Assembly: GCA_014656175.1 (NCBI GenBank)
Contig: BNBX01000001.1
Location: 186,001 to 250,000, forward strand
Length of the DNA stretch: 64,000 nt
Direction: 5' to 3'
Source of the DNA: Streptomyces werraensis
Lineage (GTDB): Bacteria > Actinomycetota > Actinomycetes > Streptomycetales > Streptomycetaceae
Both the position numbers and the translations under genes were made by a program. The notes below the pieces were generated by a model that saw nothing but the letters and a program-made list of their open reading frames with translations, ran no database searches and was not told the origin of the DNA. Positions 27,412-35,407 of the stretch are shown one piece after another. Position 1 is the stretch's first letter. The number at the start of each line of letters is the position of its first letter.

Positions 27412-28647
27412 GTGGAACCGAGGGCCGCACGGGGATCTCTGGCAGGGCTGCTGGGGATCTGGGGGGCGACGCGCGCGGCGCTGCTGCTGTGCGTGCTGAA
27501 GGTGGTGGTCTTCCCGGGCCCGGACGTCACCAGCGACGTGTCGGTGATCTACCGGGGCTGGTACGACGTCCTCGTCACCGGAACGTTTCCCCAGGACGAC
27601 GTGACCTGGCAGTACCCGCCCGCCGCAGCCCTGGCGGTCCTCTCCCCCGCCGTGCTGCCGTTCCTGGAGTACGCCACGGCCTTCTTCGTGCTGGCGCTGG
27701 CGGCCGACGCCGCGGCGCTGGCCCTGCTGCTGCGCGGGGCGCGCGGCACGGGCCGCTCACGGCGCGGGGCGTGGCTGTGGGTGGCGGGCGTGCCGCTGCT
27801 CGGTCCGACGGTGTACGCCCGCTACGACGTGATGGTGACCGCGGTCGCGGTGGCCGCGCTGCTGGCGGCCGGCCGGCACCCCCGCGCGGCGGGCGCGCTG
27901 ATGGCGTTCGGGGCGCTGCTGAAGGTGTGGCCGGCGCTGCTGCTGCTCGCGGTGCGCGGGCGGGCCGCGTGGGCGTCGGCGGCGGTGACGGGCGTGGTGA
28001 TGGCCGGGCTGTTCGCGGTGCTGATGCCGGGCGCGTTCGCGTTCCTGGGCTTCCAGCGGGACCGGGGCACGGAGGTGGAGTCGCTGGGGTCGCTGGTGTT
28101 CCACGTGGCCCGGCACCACGGCTGGGACGGCGAGGTGCTGCTGAACTACGGCTCGGTGGAGTTCCTCGGCCCGTACGTGAGCTGGGTGTCCACCGGGGCG
28201 CTGTTCCTGACCGGGGCCGCGCTGGCCTGGCTGGTGCTGTGGCGGCTGCTGGCGACCCGGTTCGCGCCGCACACCGCGGCGGACGCGGCGTTCACGGCGG
28301 TCCTGCTGTTCACGGTCACCAGCCGGGTGATCAGCCCTCAGTACATGGTGTGGCTGGTGGGGACGGCGGCGGTGTGCCTGTGCTTCCGGGAGAGCCGCAT
28401 GGGCCGCCCCGCGGCCCTGGTGCTGGCCGCGTGCCCGGTCACGGTGCTCGAGTTCCCCGTGTGGTTCGGCCACGTGGTGGCGAGCGACGCGCTGGGCATC
28501 ACCCTGCTGACGATCCGCAACGGCCTCCTGGTGGCGGCGTCGCTCCTGGCGGCACGCGCCCTGTGGTGCGCGACGGTGCCGGGCCGCCGCGAGATCCCGA
28601 CAGCTCCGGGCCCCTCCCGGCCGGAACGCACACCGGTGTCGTCCTAG
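27412..28647 (+). CDS. GT87-family (DUF2029) polytopic membrane glycosyltransferase
   Basis: Integral membrane protein of 411 residues with roughly nine to eleven hydrophobic helices. It carries the DUF2029/GT87 layout: a short N-terminus, an extracellular loop with conserved Asp (GPDVTSDVSVIY) and TWQYPPAAA, and later SRVISPQYMVWLVG. Relatives transfer mannose or arabinose from polyprenyl-phosphate donors outside the membrane, for example during lipomannan synthesis. GTG 27412 follows AGGA. Divergent from pimB, 121 bases between starts. Confidence 0.86.
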   Translation: MEPRAARGSLAGLLGIWGATRAALLLCVLKVVVFPGPDVTSDVSVIYRGWYDVLVTGTFPQDDVTWQYPPAAALAVLSPAVLPFLEYATAFFVLALAADAAALALLLRGARGTGRSRRGAWLWVAGVPLLGPTVYARYDVMVTAVAVAALLAAGRHPRAAGALMAFGALLKVWPALLLLAVRGRAAWASAAVTGVVMAGLFAVLMPGAFAFLGFQRDRGTEVESLGSLVFHVARHHGWDGEVLLNYGSVEFLGPYVSWVSTGALFLTGAALAWLVLWRLLATRFAPHTAADAAFTAVLLFTVTSRVISPQYMVWLVGTAAVCLCFRESRMGRPAALVLAACPVTVLEFPVWFGHVVASDALGITLLTIRNGLLVAASLLAARALWCATVPGRREIPTAPGPSRPERTPVSS

Positions 28648-28663
28648 CGCCCCGAAGGGGCGC
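28647..28663 (+). terminator. Short terminator at the end of the GT87 gene
   Basis: GCGCCCC-GAA-GGGGCGC hairpin starting at the stop codon. Its 3' arm is also the beginning of dispersed repeat copy 3, so repeat and terminator are merged. Confidence 0.6.
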
Positions 28664-28700
28664 GGGGAACCGCGCGACCGGCTGAGGACGGCCCGCACCC
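28657..28700 (+). repeat. Dispersed intergenic repeat, copy 3
   Basis: Core GGGGCGCGGGGAACCGCGCG (28657-28676), identical to copy 1 over 20 bases, then ACCGGCTGAGGACGGCCCGCACCC. It lies between the GT87 gene and the convergent lipoprotein gene. Confidence 0.75.
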
Positions 28701-28725
28701 CCCCCCGACGAAACCCCACGCCACG

Positions 28726-29919
28726 TCACCGCAGCGCACCCCGCACGAAGTCCCGCCACTGGAGGGTGAACTCCTCCGGCGTGACGCCGAGGACGCGGCT
28801 CATCGCGTCCTCGACAGCCCCCTCCCGCTCCCGGTGCGCGCCCACGGCGCGATAGAACGCCCCCAGCCGCTCCTCCCCCCACCGCTCCGCGATCATCTGG
28901 CACGCCAGCCAGCTCCCCTCGTACGCACGCGCCAGCCCGTCCGCGTCACCGGTGAAGCCGAACTCCTCGTCCTCGGGCAGCGCGTCCGGCACCTCGCCCC
29001 GCCCGACGGCGTGCGCGAGTTCCGGCGCGGCCTCGGCGGGGGTGCGGCCCGCGCCGCGGTAGCCGACCCAGTCGGCGTACCCCTCGGACAGCCACAACGG
29101 TGTCGCGGCGGAGGTGTGGGCGCGGGTGGCGACGTGCGCGGTCTCGTGCGTGAGGACGACCTGCCGTCCGGAGTCGCCGAGCAGCCCGAAGGCGTCCGGG
29201 TTGACGATCACCCGGTCCGCGGGCGCCGTGGGCCCGCCTCCGGTCGCGCCGGTGGTGACGGCCGCGATGCCCCGGTAGGAGGACGGGGGCGAGCCCAGGA
29301 GGCCGGCCATGCCCTCCAGGGTCTCCGGGACGAGGACCACGACGCTGCGGGCCCACCGAGAGCCCCAGGCGTCGGAGACGGCGGGCACGGCGCGGTCGGC
29401 GAGGTCGGCGTAGTCGCGCAGCGTCTCCTCGGACTGCCCGACGCCCAGCACCAGGCTGCGCTCGCCGCGTACGGCCTGCGCCCTGCCCTGGTCCCAGAGC
29501 TGCTGGCCGGACGCCTCGGCGGGGCGGTCGGACTCCACCGACCAGTGGCCGTCGCGGTCCCGGCTGAGGCTCAGGGTGCGGGCGGTGACGACCGGGGAGC
29601 GGTCGTGGCCGTCGACGCGGTAGCTCAGGTCGGCGGCGGCGGTGGCCCGGTCGCCGGTGCGGTCCAGGGCGGTGACGCGGTACGACCAGTCGGCGAGGGG
29701 CACCGCGCGCAGGTTGTCGAAGCCGTCGCGGGTTCCGGTGCGGGCGTAGGCGGCGGCGTCCCGGTCGAGGACGGCCTCGGCGCGCCGGTCGAGCAGCGCC
29801 TGCACCTCCGCGCGGGCGGCGTCCACGACGGGACCGCCGCCGCATCCCACGAGGGCGGCGAGCAGCAGGCACAACGCCGCCACCGCCGCCTGGGATACCC
29901 GCGTTCGACCGGCCACCAT
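28726..29919 (-). CDS. Lipoprotein with peptidase-MA-like zinc metalloprotease domain
   Basis: Protein of 397 residues. The signal peptide ends in a lipobox (LLLAALVGC, Cys at 26), so it is anchored outside the membrane. A SnoaL/NTF2-like first half (QALLDRRAEAVLDRDAAAYA) precedes a gluzincin-type domain with HETAH (about residue 257) and downstream LSEGYADWVGY supplying the third ligand Glu. The pattern H-E-x-x-H plus E is intact, so it is probably active. Target unknown. Its stop faces the GT87 gene and it lies close to two NlpC/P60 hydrolases. Confidence 0.84.
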   Translation of the reverse strand: MVAGRTRVSQAAVAALCLLLAALVGCGGGPVVDAARAEVQALLDRRAEAVLDRDAAAYARTGTRDGFDNLRAVPLADWSYRVTALDRTGDRATAAADLSYRVDGHDRSPVVTARTLSLSRDRDGHWSVESDRPAEASGQQLWDQGRAQAVRGERSLVLGVGQSEETLRDYADLADRAVPAVSDAWGSRWARSVVVLVPETLEGMAGLLGSPPSSYRGIAAVTTGATGGGPTAPADRVIVNPDAFGLLGDSGRQVVLTHETAHVATRAHTSAATPLWLSEGYADWVGYRGAGRTPAEAAPELAHAVGRGEVPDALPEDEEFGFTGDADGLARAYEGSWLACQMIAERWGEERLGAFYRAVGAHREREGAVEDAMSRVLGVTPEEFTLQWRDFVRGALR

Positions 29920-29949
29920 TCCGAGGGTACGGGCGCGGGCCCGCGGAGG

Positions 29950-30963
29950 TCAGACCCTGGTGACCGAGGAGACCGGCATCATGCCGACCGGGTCGTAGCG
30001 CACGGGCGCGCCGGGGTAGGGGGCGTGGATCACCTGGCCGTTGCCCATGTACATCGCCACGTGGGAGGCGTCGGAGCGGTAGAGGACCAGGTCGCCGGGG
30101 CGGGCCTCCGACAGCGGGACCTGCCGGCCGGCGTCACGCTGGGCCTGCGAGGTGCGCGGCAGCGCGACCCCGGCCTGCGCGTACGCCCACTGGGTGAGCC
30201 CGGAGCAGTCGAAGCCGGAGGGGCCGTTGGCGCCCCACACGTAGGGCCTGCCGAGGGCGGAGCGGGCGGCGGCGACGGCGGCGGCCGCACGCCCGGAGGC
30301 CGGGGCGACGGCGGGGCCGAGCAGGTCGGTGCGGCCGGAGCGGGAGGCGCGGTCCCAGGCGGCGCGCTCGCCGGCCGGGAGGGAGCCCAGCAGTCGGCGG
30401 GCCTCGGCGAGCTTGCGCTCCACGGTGCGTTTGTGGGTGGCGGCGGCCTCACGGCTGCGTTCGAGGGCGCCGAGGCGTTTCGACGCCTCGGCGCGGTCCT
30501 GGGACAGGGAGCGCAGGGTGCCGCGGAGCTTCCTCAGTTCGGCGGTCTGGTGGACGCCGAGCCGGTCGAGGACGGAGGCCTTCCGGAGGTAGTCCTCCGG
30601 GTCCTCGGAGAGCAGCAGGGAGAGGGTGGGGTCGAGGCCGCCGGAGCGGTACTGGGAGCCCGCGAGCGAACCCAGCGCCTCCCGCATGGTGTTGACCCGC
30701 TGCTGCTTGCGGGCGATGCCGTCCTGGGCGTCGGCGATGTCCCGGCGCAGGGCGTCGGCGCGCTCGTCGGCCGCGTTGTAGGCCTCGGTGGCCTTCTCGG
30801 CCTCGCGGTAGAGGCGGTCGACCTCGGCCCGGGTGTCCTCCTGGGGCGCGGCCGTGGCGGGTACCGCGCCGAGGGCGGTGGCGGCCGCGGAGAGCAGGCC
30901 CAGGGCGAGGGCGGTGCTCCGCTCGGACCCTGAGGACGGTGCGGTACGGCGATGGGACCCCAC
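29950..30963 (-). CDS. Secreted NlpC/P60 peptidoglycan endopeptidase
   Basis: Protein of 337 residues from GTG 30963. An N-terminal signal peptide (LALGLLSAAATALGAVPATAAP) precedes a long coiled coil (about 40-200, rich in Glu, Arg and Leu) and a C-terminal NlpC/P60 domain. Catalytic Cys is in GFDCSGLTQWAYAQAG, His in DASHVAMYMGNGQVIHAP. Such RipA-like or CwlO-like enzymes cut D-glutamyl-diaminopimelate links, and the coiled coil usually recruits FtsEX. It is a paralogue of the next gene; the two read in the same direction 212 bases apart. Confidence 0.92.
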   Translation of the reverse strand: MGSHRRTAPSSGSERSTALALGLLSAAATALGAVPATAAPQEDTRAEVDRLYREAEKATEAYNAADERADALRRDIADAQDGIARKQQRVNTMREALGSLAGSQYRSGGLDPTLSLLLSEDPEDYLRKASVLDRLGVHQTAELRKLRGTLRSLSQDRAEASKRLGALERSREAAATHKRTVERKLAEARRLLGSLPAGERAAWDRASRSGRTDLLGPAVAPASGRAAAAVAAARSALGRPYVWGANGPSGFDCSGLTQWAYAQAGVALPRTSQAQRDAGRQVPLSEARPGDLVLYRSDASHVAMYMGNGQVIHAPYPGAPVRYDPVGMMPVSSVTRV

Positions 30964-31175
30964 GGGAAGTCGCGCTCCTTCCGCTGGCGGACAGGGAAAC
31001 GCGGCAGACAGTAGCCGTCGGGGCGGCCCGCGGAGCCACGGCCAGGGCGGCACGCACGGTGACGCCCCGCCGTTGACCTGGGTCGCGGCGGGGCGTGGAG
31101 GGGGTGCGGGGCCGCCGGGAATCCCCCGAACGGGGGCACCCGGGGCGGTGTCCGGTCGGGCGGACGCCGGTCGGG

Positions 31176-32216
31176 TCAGACGCGGACGCCGAACATGAAG
31201 GGGCCGCCGATGGTGTTCATCGACTCGTAGCGCACGACGGTGCCGGTGCGGGGGGCGTGGATGATCTGGCCGTTGCCCGCGTAAAGGCCCACGTGGTGCA
31301 GGTCGTTGAAGAAGAAGACGAGGTCGCCGACCTTGAGCTGGTCCACCGAGTAGATCTTGGTGCCGGCGCCGGTCTGGGCCTCGGAGGTGCGCGGGATGCC
31401 GACGCCGGCCTGCGCGTACGCCCAGGAGGTCAGGCCCGAGCAGTCGAAGGAGGACGGGCCGGTGGCGCCGTAGACGTACGGGGTGCCGAGCTTGCTCTGC
31501 GCGGCGGCGAAGGCGGCGGCGGCGCGGCCGGAGCCGGCCGGGACGTTGACCGAGAGGGCGTCGCGCTCGCTGGCGCGGGTGGCGCGGTTCTGCTCCTCGG
31601 CGAGCTGCGCCTTCTCCGCAGCGGTGAGGCTGTTGAGCAGCTTCTGCGCGGAGGCGAGCTTCCCCTGGACTTCCTTCTTCTTCTTGCCGAGTTCCGCCCG
31701 GGTGGAGGACAGGTCCTTCAGCTTCTCGGCGGCCTCGGCGCGCTGCTGGGCCAGTTCGCGCTGCTTCTCCTGGATCTTCTTCAGCGAGTCGACCTGCTGG
31801 GCGCTCAACTGGTCCAGGGTGGACGCCTTGTCGAGGTAGTCGTCCGGGTCGGCGGAGAGGAAGAGCTGGACGGAGGGGTCGATGCCGCCGCTGCGGTACT
31901 GGGCGCTGGCCATCGAACCGAGGCCGTCGCGCAGGTCGTTGAGCTCCTGCTGACCCTTGGCGACGTTGTCCTGGATGGTGGAGATCTCCTTCTGGAGCTT
32001 CTCCTGCTTCTCCTTGGCCCCGTTGTACTTCTCGGTGGCCTGCTCCGCCTGCTCGTAGAGCTTGTCGACCTTGGCCTTGACCTCGTCCTTGCTCGGCTTC
32101 TCGCTGGGGGCCGCGTTGGCGGCCTGCGAGCTCATGACGACGGCAGCAGCGGCGGCGGTGGTGAGCACAGTCACGCGTGCGCGGCTCGGCTGCTTGGGAC
32201 GACGGTGGGACGCCAC
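31176..32216 (-). CDS. Secreted NlpC/P60 peptidoglycan endopeptidase (paralogue)
   Basis: Protein of 346 residues with the same order as its neighbour: signal peptide (TVLTTAAAAAVVMSSQAANAAP), coiled coil rich in Lys and Gln (about 40-215), and an NlpC/P60 domain with FDCSGLTSWAYAQAG and NDLHHVGLYAGNGQIIHAP. GTG 32216 has AAGGAG nine bases upstream. Its coiled coil is Lys-rich whereas its sister's is Arg-rich, which suggests old duplication and specialisation. The long AT-richer leader before it implies separate regulation. Confidence 0.93.
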   Translation of the reverse strand: MASHRRPKQPSRARVTVLTTAAAAAVVMSSQAANAAPSEKPSKDEVKAKVDKLYEQAEQATEKYNGAKEKQEKLQKEISTIQDNVAKGQQELNDLRDGLGSMASAQYRSGGIDPSVQLFLSADPDDYLDKASTLDQLSAQQVDSLKKIQEKQRELAQQRAEAAEKLKDLSSTRAELGKKKKEVQGKLASAQKLLNSLTAAEKAQLAEEQNRATRASERDALSVNVPAGSGRAAAAFAAAQSKLGTPYVYGATGPSSFDCSGLTSWAYAQAGVGIPRTSEAQTGAGTKIYSVDQLKVGDLVFFFNDLHHVGLYAGNGQIIHAPRTGTVVRYESMNTIGGPFMFGVRV

Positions 32217-32447
32217 GGAGACGAGCTCCTTCTCGAGAGTGATCGCGCGAGCGAGGGTTCGAAGGCAGACCCTAGTGATTCTCTTGTGATCAGTTCAAAT
32301 CCCCGGGCACAAAATCTCCGCTACAGCGCGTTTATTACGTGACAACTCACCTGCAGTGACGCCGCATTGACGCTACGTTGCGTGACGGTTCCGTCAATTC
32401 AGGCATTACCCCTGTACGTTGCACGAGGGACGGATGCGCATCAGATA
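32217..32447 (-). promoter_or_regulatory. AT-richer leader and promoter region of the second NlpC/P60 gene
   Basis: The 231 bases between the NYN gene stop and this gene are noticeably less GC-rich than the rest of the window. On the minus strand the region has TTGACGG near 32395 as a -35-like hexamer and several AT tracts, including ACGTAATAAACG near 32336. A long untranslated leader is likely. I found no match to the ydaO (c-di-AMP) aptamer. Confidence 0.4.
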
Positions 32448-33791
32448 CTAGGAAAGCCTTTTGAGGAGCACGGCGGATGCGACGGGGCGCGCGCCGGCGC
32501 GTGCGACCCCGTCGGCGACCTCGCGGTCGGTGGAGGCGACGATGACCGGCCGCCCCGGCGGCTCGGCGCGCACGAGCTGGCGGATGAGCTCGTCGGCGGT
32601 GATGCCCGGCTTGGAGAACAGCACCCGCACCCCGCGCGGCGGCGCCAGCAGCACCGGCGCGGCCAGTTCGGCGCCGTCGAAGACACAGGTGACCTCGGCG
32701 CCGGTCTGGGCGGCGAGCTGGGCCAGCTGGCCGAGCAGCCGCAGCCGCTGCTTCTCCAGCGGCATCTGCGGATAGCCGGTCTTGGTGACGTTGTAGCCGT
32801 CGACGACCAGATGCGCCTGCGGCAGGGCGAGGAGCTGGTCGAGGACGGCCGGGTCGTCCTCGGACAGCGCGCGGGCGGCGATGTCCTTCGGGGTCATCCG
32901 GCCCGGCTCCAGGGCGTCCACGGTCTCCGCGGGCCGCACGGACACGGGAGGCAGCGCGAGTTCGCGCCGGAGCCCCTGGGCGGCGTCCAGCACGGTGTCG
33001 AGCAGCAGCCGTACGCGCATGTCCTCGACGCTGCGGCCCTCGCGGGCGGCGCGGCGGGCGGCCTCCAGGGCGGCCTCGGTCTCGCCGAGCCGGGCCTTGA
33101 GGCGCCGGGTCTCGCTCTCGGCGGCGGACACCTGGGCCTGGCCCTCGGCGCGCACCGCCTCCATCTCGCCGCGCAGCTTGCGCAGGGCGGCCTCGCCGCG
33201 CTTGACGTCGGCGAGGGCGGACCGCAGCTTGCGGTGCAGGGAGTCGGTCTCCTTCTTCGCCGCGTCCAGGTCGGCGCGCAGCCGCTCGGTCTCGGCGCGG
33301 GTGTGCTCACGGGCACGGTCCAGTTCGGCGCGCAGCCGCTCCAGCTCGGCGCGGGTCTCCTCGTCGGCGCGCTCGGCGTCGGCGCGCTGCGCCTCCTCAC
33401 CGGCGGCGGTGACCAGCTTGACCCAGCCCGGCGGGCGGAGCACGTAGGCCGCGGCCGCCACGTCGAGCGGGTCCGCGGCCGGAGGCGGGGAGCCGGAGTC
33501 GAGGGCGCCGGTCAGTTCCGGCTCGGTCTCTCTGAGTTTCTCGCCGATCCGCTGCCGGAACAGCGGATCCGTCTCCAGCGCCGCCGCCATCGCGTTCCCG
33601 GCGAACTTGGCGCGGCGGTTCGGGGTGAACCGGGCGTACTGCCGCAGTTGCGCGGGGAGCTCGGCGACGGTGAGACCGCCGAAGCCGTCCGCGACGATCT
33701 GGACGACCTTGCGGCGCACTCCGTCGGGCAGCGGACGGTCGAGCACCTCGGCGGCGCCGTCCTGCGGCCCCCCGCCTGTGGTCTCCACCAT
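32448..33791 (-). CDS. NYN (YacP-like) RNase-fold protein with long coiled coil
   Basis: Protein of 447 residues. An N-terminal helical region resembles an RNA-binding DUF (VRRKVVQIVADGFGGLTVAELPAQ), a coiled coil rich in Ala, Glu and Arg spans about 130-250, and a C-terminal YacP/Rae1-type NYN domain holds the acidic site: HLVVDGYNVTKTG, CVFDGAE, GITADELIRQLV and VIVASTDREVADG. NYN domains are PIN-like Mg-dependent RNases; Rae1 cuts mRNA at the ribosome. All four acidic positions appear kept, so RNase activity is plausible. ATG 33791. Confidence 0.88.
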   Translation of the reverse strand: MVETTGGGPQDGAAEVLDRPLPDGVRRKVVQIVADGFGGLTVAELPAQLRQYARFTPNRRAKFAGNAMAAALETDPLFRQRIGEKLRETEPELTGALDSGSPPPAADPLDVAAAAYVLRPPGWVKLVTAAGEEAQRADAERADEETRAELERLRAELDRAREHTRAETERLRADLDAAKKETDSLHRKLRSALADVKRGEAALRKLRGEMEAVRAEGQAQVSAAESETRRLKARLGETEAALEAARRAAREGRSVEDMRVRLLLDTVLDAAQGLRRELALPPVSVRPAETVDALEPGRMTPKDIAARALSEDDPAVLDQLLALPQAHLVVDGYNVTKTGYPQMPLEKQRLRLLGQLAQLAAQTGAEVTCVFDGAELAAPVLLAPPRGVRVLFSKPGITADELIRQLVRAEPPGRPVIVASTDREVADGVARAGARPVASAVLLKRLS

Positions 33792-33894
33792 CCGTCACAC
33801 CCCAATGCCCGTGTGCGGCCCCGTCCGCGGGGTCGCCGTCAGCGGGGCCTTCCCCCACTCCCGACGTCGCCCGAGCGGGAGGGGCCCCCTTGTC

Positions 33895-34134
33895 TCAGGA
33901 ACCGGCGCCCGGCCTGTCCACGAGTTCCACCTGGTCCACGGCGTTGCACCAGCGGCACCGCACCGACTCGATCGTCTCATCGAGCACCTCACGCTCCTCG
34001 ACCTTGGGCTCTCCGGCCAGATCGAGGTGCACGTACTCGACGACCTTCGACGAGCGGGTGACGTCGAAGCGGGTGAGGTTGCCGCACAGGGTGCAGCGCC
34101 ACCGCGTCGAGTCGGTCGGCAGGGGAACCGTCAT
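33895..34134 (-). CDS. Small zinc-ribbon protein
   Basis: Protein of 79 residues with two CxxC knuckles, CTLCG near the start and CRWCN near residue 60, separated by a beta-rich middle (RFDVTRSSKVVEYVHLDL). It probably binds one zinc. There is no other domain. It lies 103 bases upstream of the NYN gene in the same direction, so both may be transcribed together; a role with nucleic acid would fit but is not shown. ATG 34134. Confidence 0.82.
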   Translation of the reverse strand: MTVPLPTDSTRWRCTLCGNLTRFDVTRSSKVVEYVHLDLAGEPKVEEREVLDETIESVRCRWCNAVDQVELVDRPGAGS

Positions 34135-34289
34135 CGTGGCTGTTCGCCTTTCTCCAGTGTCCTTGACGCACCGGGCGGCCGGTGCGTGTGGCTCGTAACC
34201 CTACGGCCTGCCGGGCCCGCGCCGCCCGCCCGTCCACGGCGGCGAGGCGATCCGCACGGTTGCGTCCGGTTACGTCATGCTCTGTACCC

Positions 34290-35027
34290 ATGATCCGCAA
34301 CTGGACCGCTGCGGCCGCCGGGGCGCTGAGGACCACGCCCGCCCCGGTCACCCGCACCCTGATCGTGCTGTGCTGCCTGGTCTTCCTGATCGGGCCGGCC
34401 TCGGGGCTGCACCCGGCGCACGGCTCCGGTGAGGAGCTGCTCACCGCCCAGGGGGACTACTTCCGCCGCTGGGGAGTGATCCCCGCAGACCTGTTCGACG
34501 GGTCCCCCGCGGCCGTCCTCACCCCCGCCACGGCGCTCTTCGTGCACGGCAGCTGGGTGCATCTGCTGGGCAACATGCTGTTCCTCCACGTGTTCGGGCC
34601 GATGACCGAGGCACGGATGGGCCGGGTGCGGTTCGCCGTCTGCTACGCCGGCTGCGGCTACCTCGCCCTGCTGGGGTACGCGGCCGTCAACGCCGGCTCC
34701 GAGCGGTCCCTGGTCGGGGCCTCGGGGGCGATCTCGGCGCTGCTCGGGGCGTTCCTCTTCCAGTTCCCCCGCGGGCGGGTCACCAGTCTCCTGCCGTTCG
34801 CCTTCTTCCTGCCGGTACGGCTGCCCGCGTGGGCGGTGCTGCCGTTCTGGGCGGCCCTGCAGTGGGCGGCGGCCGGGCGCACGCCGGAGGGCGGGCCCGG
34901 GGTGGCCTATCTGGCGCACCTGATGGGCTTCGCGCTGGGGTTCGGCTGCGCGTGGGTGTGGCGCGGCGGGGCGACTACAGTGAAGTCCGCCCCTGCTCCG
35001 GCCCCCGAGGGAGAGAACCAGCCGTGA
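34290..35027 (+). CDS. Rhomboid-family intramembrane serine protease
   Basis: Membrane protein of 245 residues with about six helices. HGSWVHLLGNMLFLHVFG holds the conserved L1-TM2 region with His and Asn, GASGAISALLGAFLF carries the catalytic Ser in GxSG, and the catalytic His is in YLAHLMGFALGFG. All rhomboid active-site residues are present. Substrate unknown. ATG 34290 starts MIRNWTAAAAG. The stop overlaps the start of the Lrp-type gene as GTGA, so both are coupled, an unusual pairing of a protease with a ligand sensor. Confidence 0.92.
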   Translation: MIRNWTAAAAGALRTTPAPVTRTLIVLCCLVFLIGPASGLHPAHGSGEELLTAQGDYFRRWGVIPADLFDGSPAAVLTPATALFVHGSWVHLLGNMLFLHVFGPMTEARMGRVRFAVCYAGCGYLALLGYAAVNAGSERSLVGASGAISALLGAFLFQFPRGRVTSLLPFAFFLPVRLPAWAVLPFWAALQWAAAGRTPEGGPGVAYLAHLMGFALGFGCAWVWRGGATTVKSAPAPAPEGENQP

Positions 35028-35305
35028 TCACCGCGATCGTCCTCATCAAGACCAGCGTGGACCGGATCCCCGAGATCGCGGAACAGATCGCCGCGCTGGA
35101 CAGCGTCAGCGAGGTCTTCTCCGTCACCGGCACGTACGACCTGATCGCCATGGTGCGGGTGCGGGAGCACGAGGATCTGGCCGAGGTCATCCCCGGCAGG
35201 ATCAGCAAGATCCCGGGTGTGGAGGGCACGGACACGCATGTGGCGTTCCGGACGTACTCCCAGCACGACCTGGAGGCGGCGTTCGCCATCGGGCTGGACA
35301 ACTGA
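35024..35305 (+). CDS. Stand-alone Lrp/AsnC ligand-binding (RAM) domain protein
   Basis: Protein of 93 residues equal to the C-terminal RAM domain of Lrp/AsnC regulators without the helix-turn-helix: AIVLIKTSVDRIPEIAEQIA, SVTGTYDLIAMVRVREHEDLAEVI and VEGTDTHVAFRTYSQHDLE. The GxYD segment that usually forms the amino-acid pocket is intact. Such single domains form oligomeric rings and may modulate full-length Lrp proteins or act as small-molecule sensors. GTG 35024 is coupled to the rhomboid gene. Confidence 0.9.
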   Translation: MITAIVLIKTSVDRIPEIAEQIAALDSVSEVFSVTGTYDLIAMVRVREHEDLAEVIPGRISKIPGVEGTDTHVAFRTYSQHDLEAAFAIGLDN

Positions 35306-35334
35306 CCTTCCGGGGCCCCGCCCCGAACCCCGCC

Positions 35335-35380
35335 CCTCGAACGCCGGAGGGGCCGGTCCCATCCCGTCCGGCGTTCGAGG
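35335..35380 (+). terminator. Hairpin terminator after the rhomboid-Lrp pair
   Basis: CCTCGAACGCCGG (35335-35347) pairs perfectly with CCGGCGTTCGAGG (35368-35380), a 13-bp stem with a 20-base loop. It lies between convergent stops (35305 and 35408). The motif is of a type common after Streptomyces genes. Confidence 0.75.
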
Positions 35381-35407
35381 AGGGGGCCCGCCAGGGCCGG
35401 AGAAGGG

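Noticed and set aside
32217..32447. Possible c-di-AMP (ydaO) riboswitch before the NlpC/P60 gene
   Set aside because: The region is AT-richer and long enough, but I could not find the conserved ydaO core segments.
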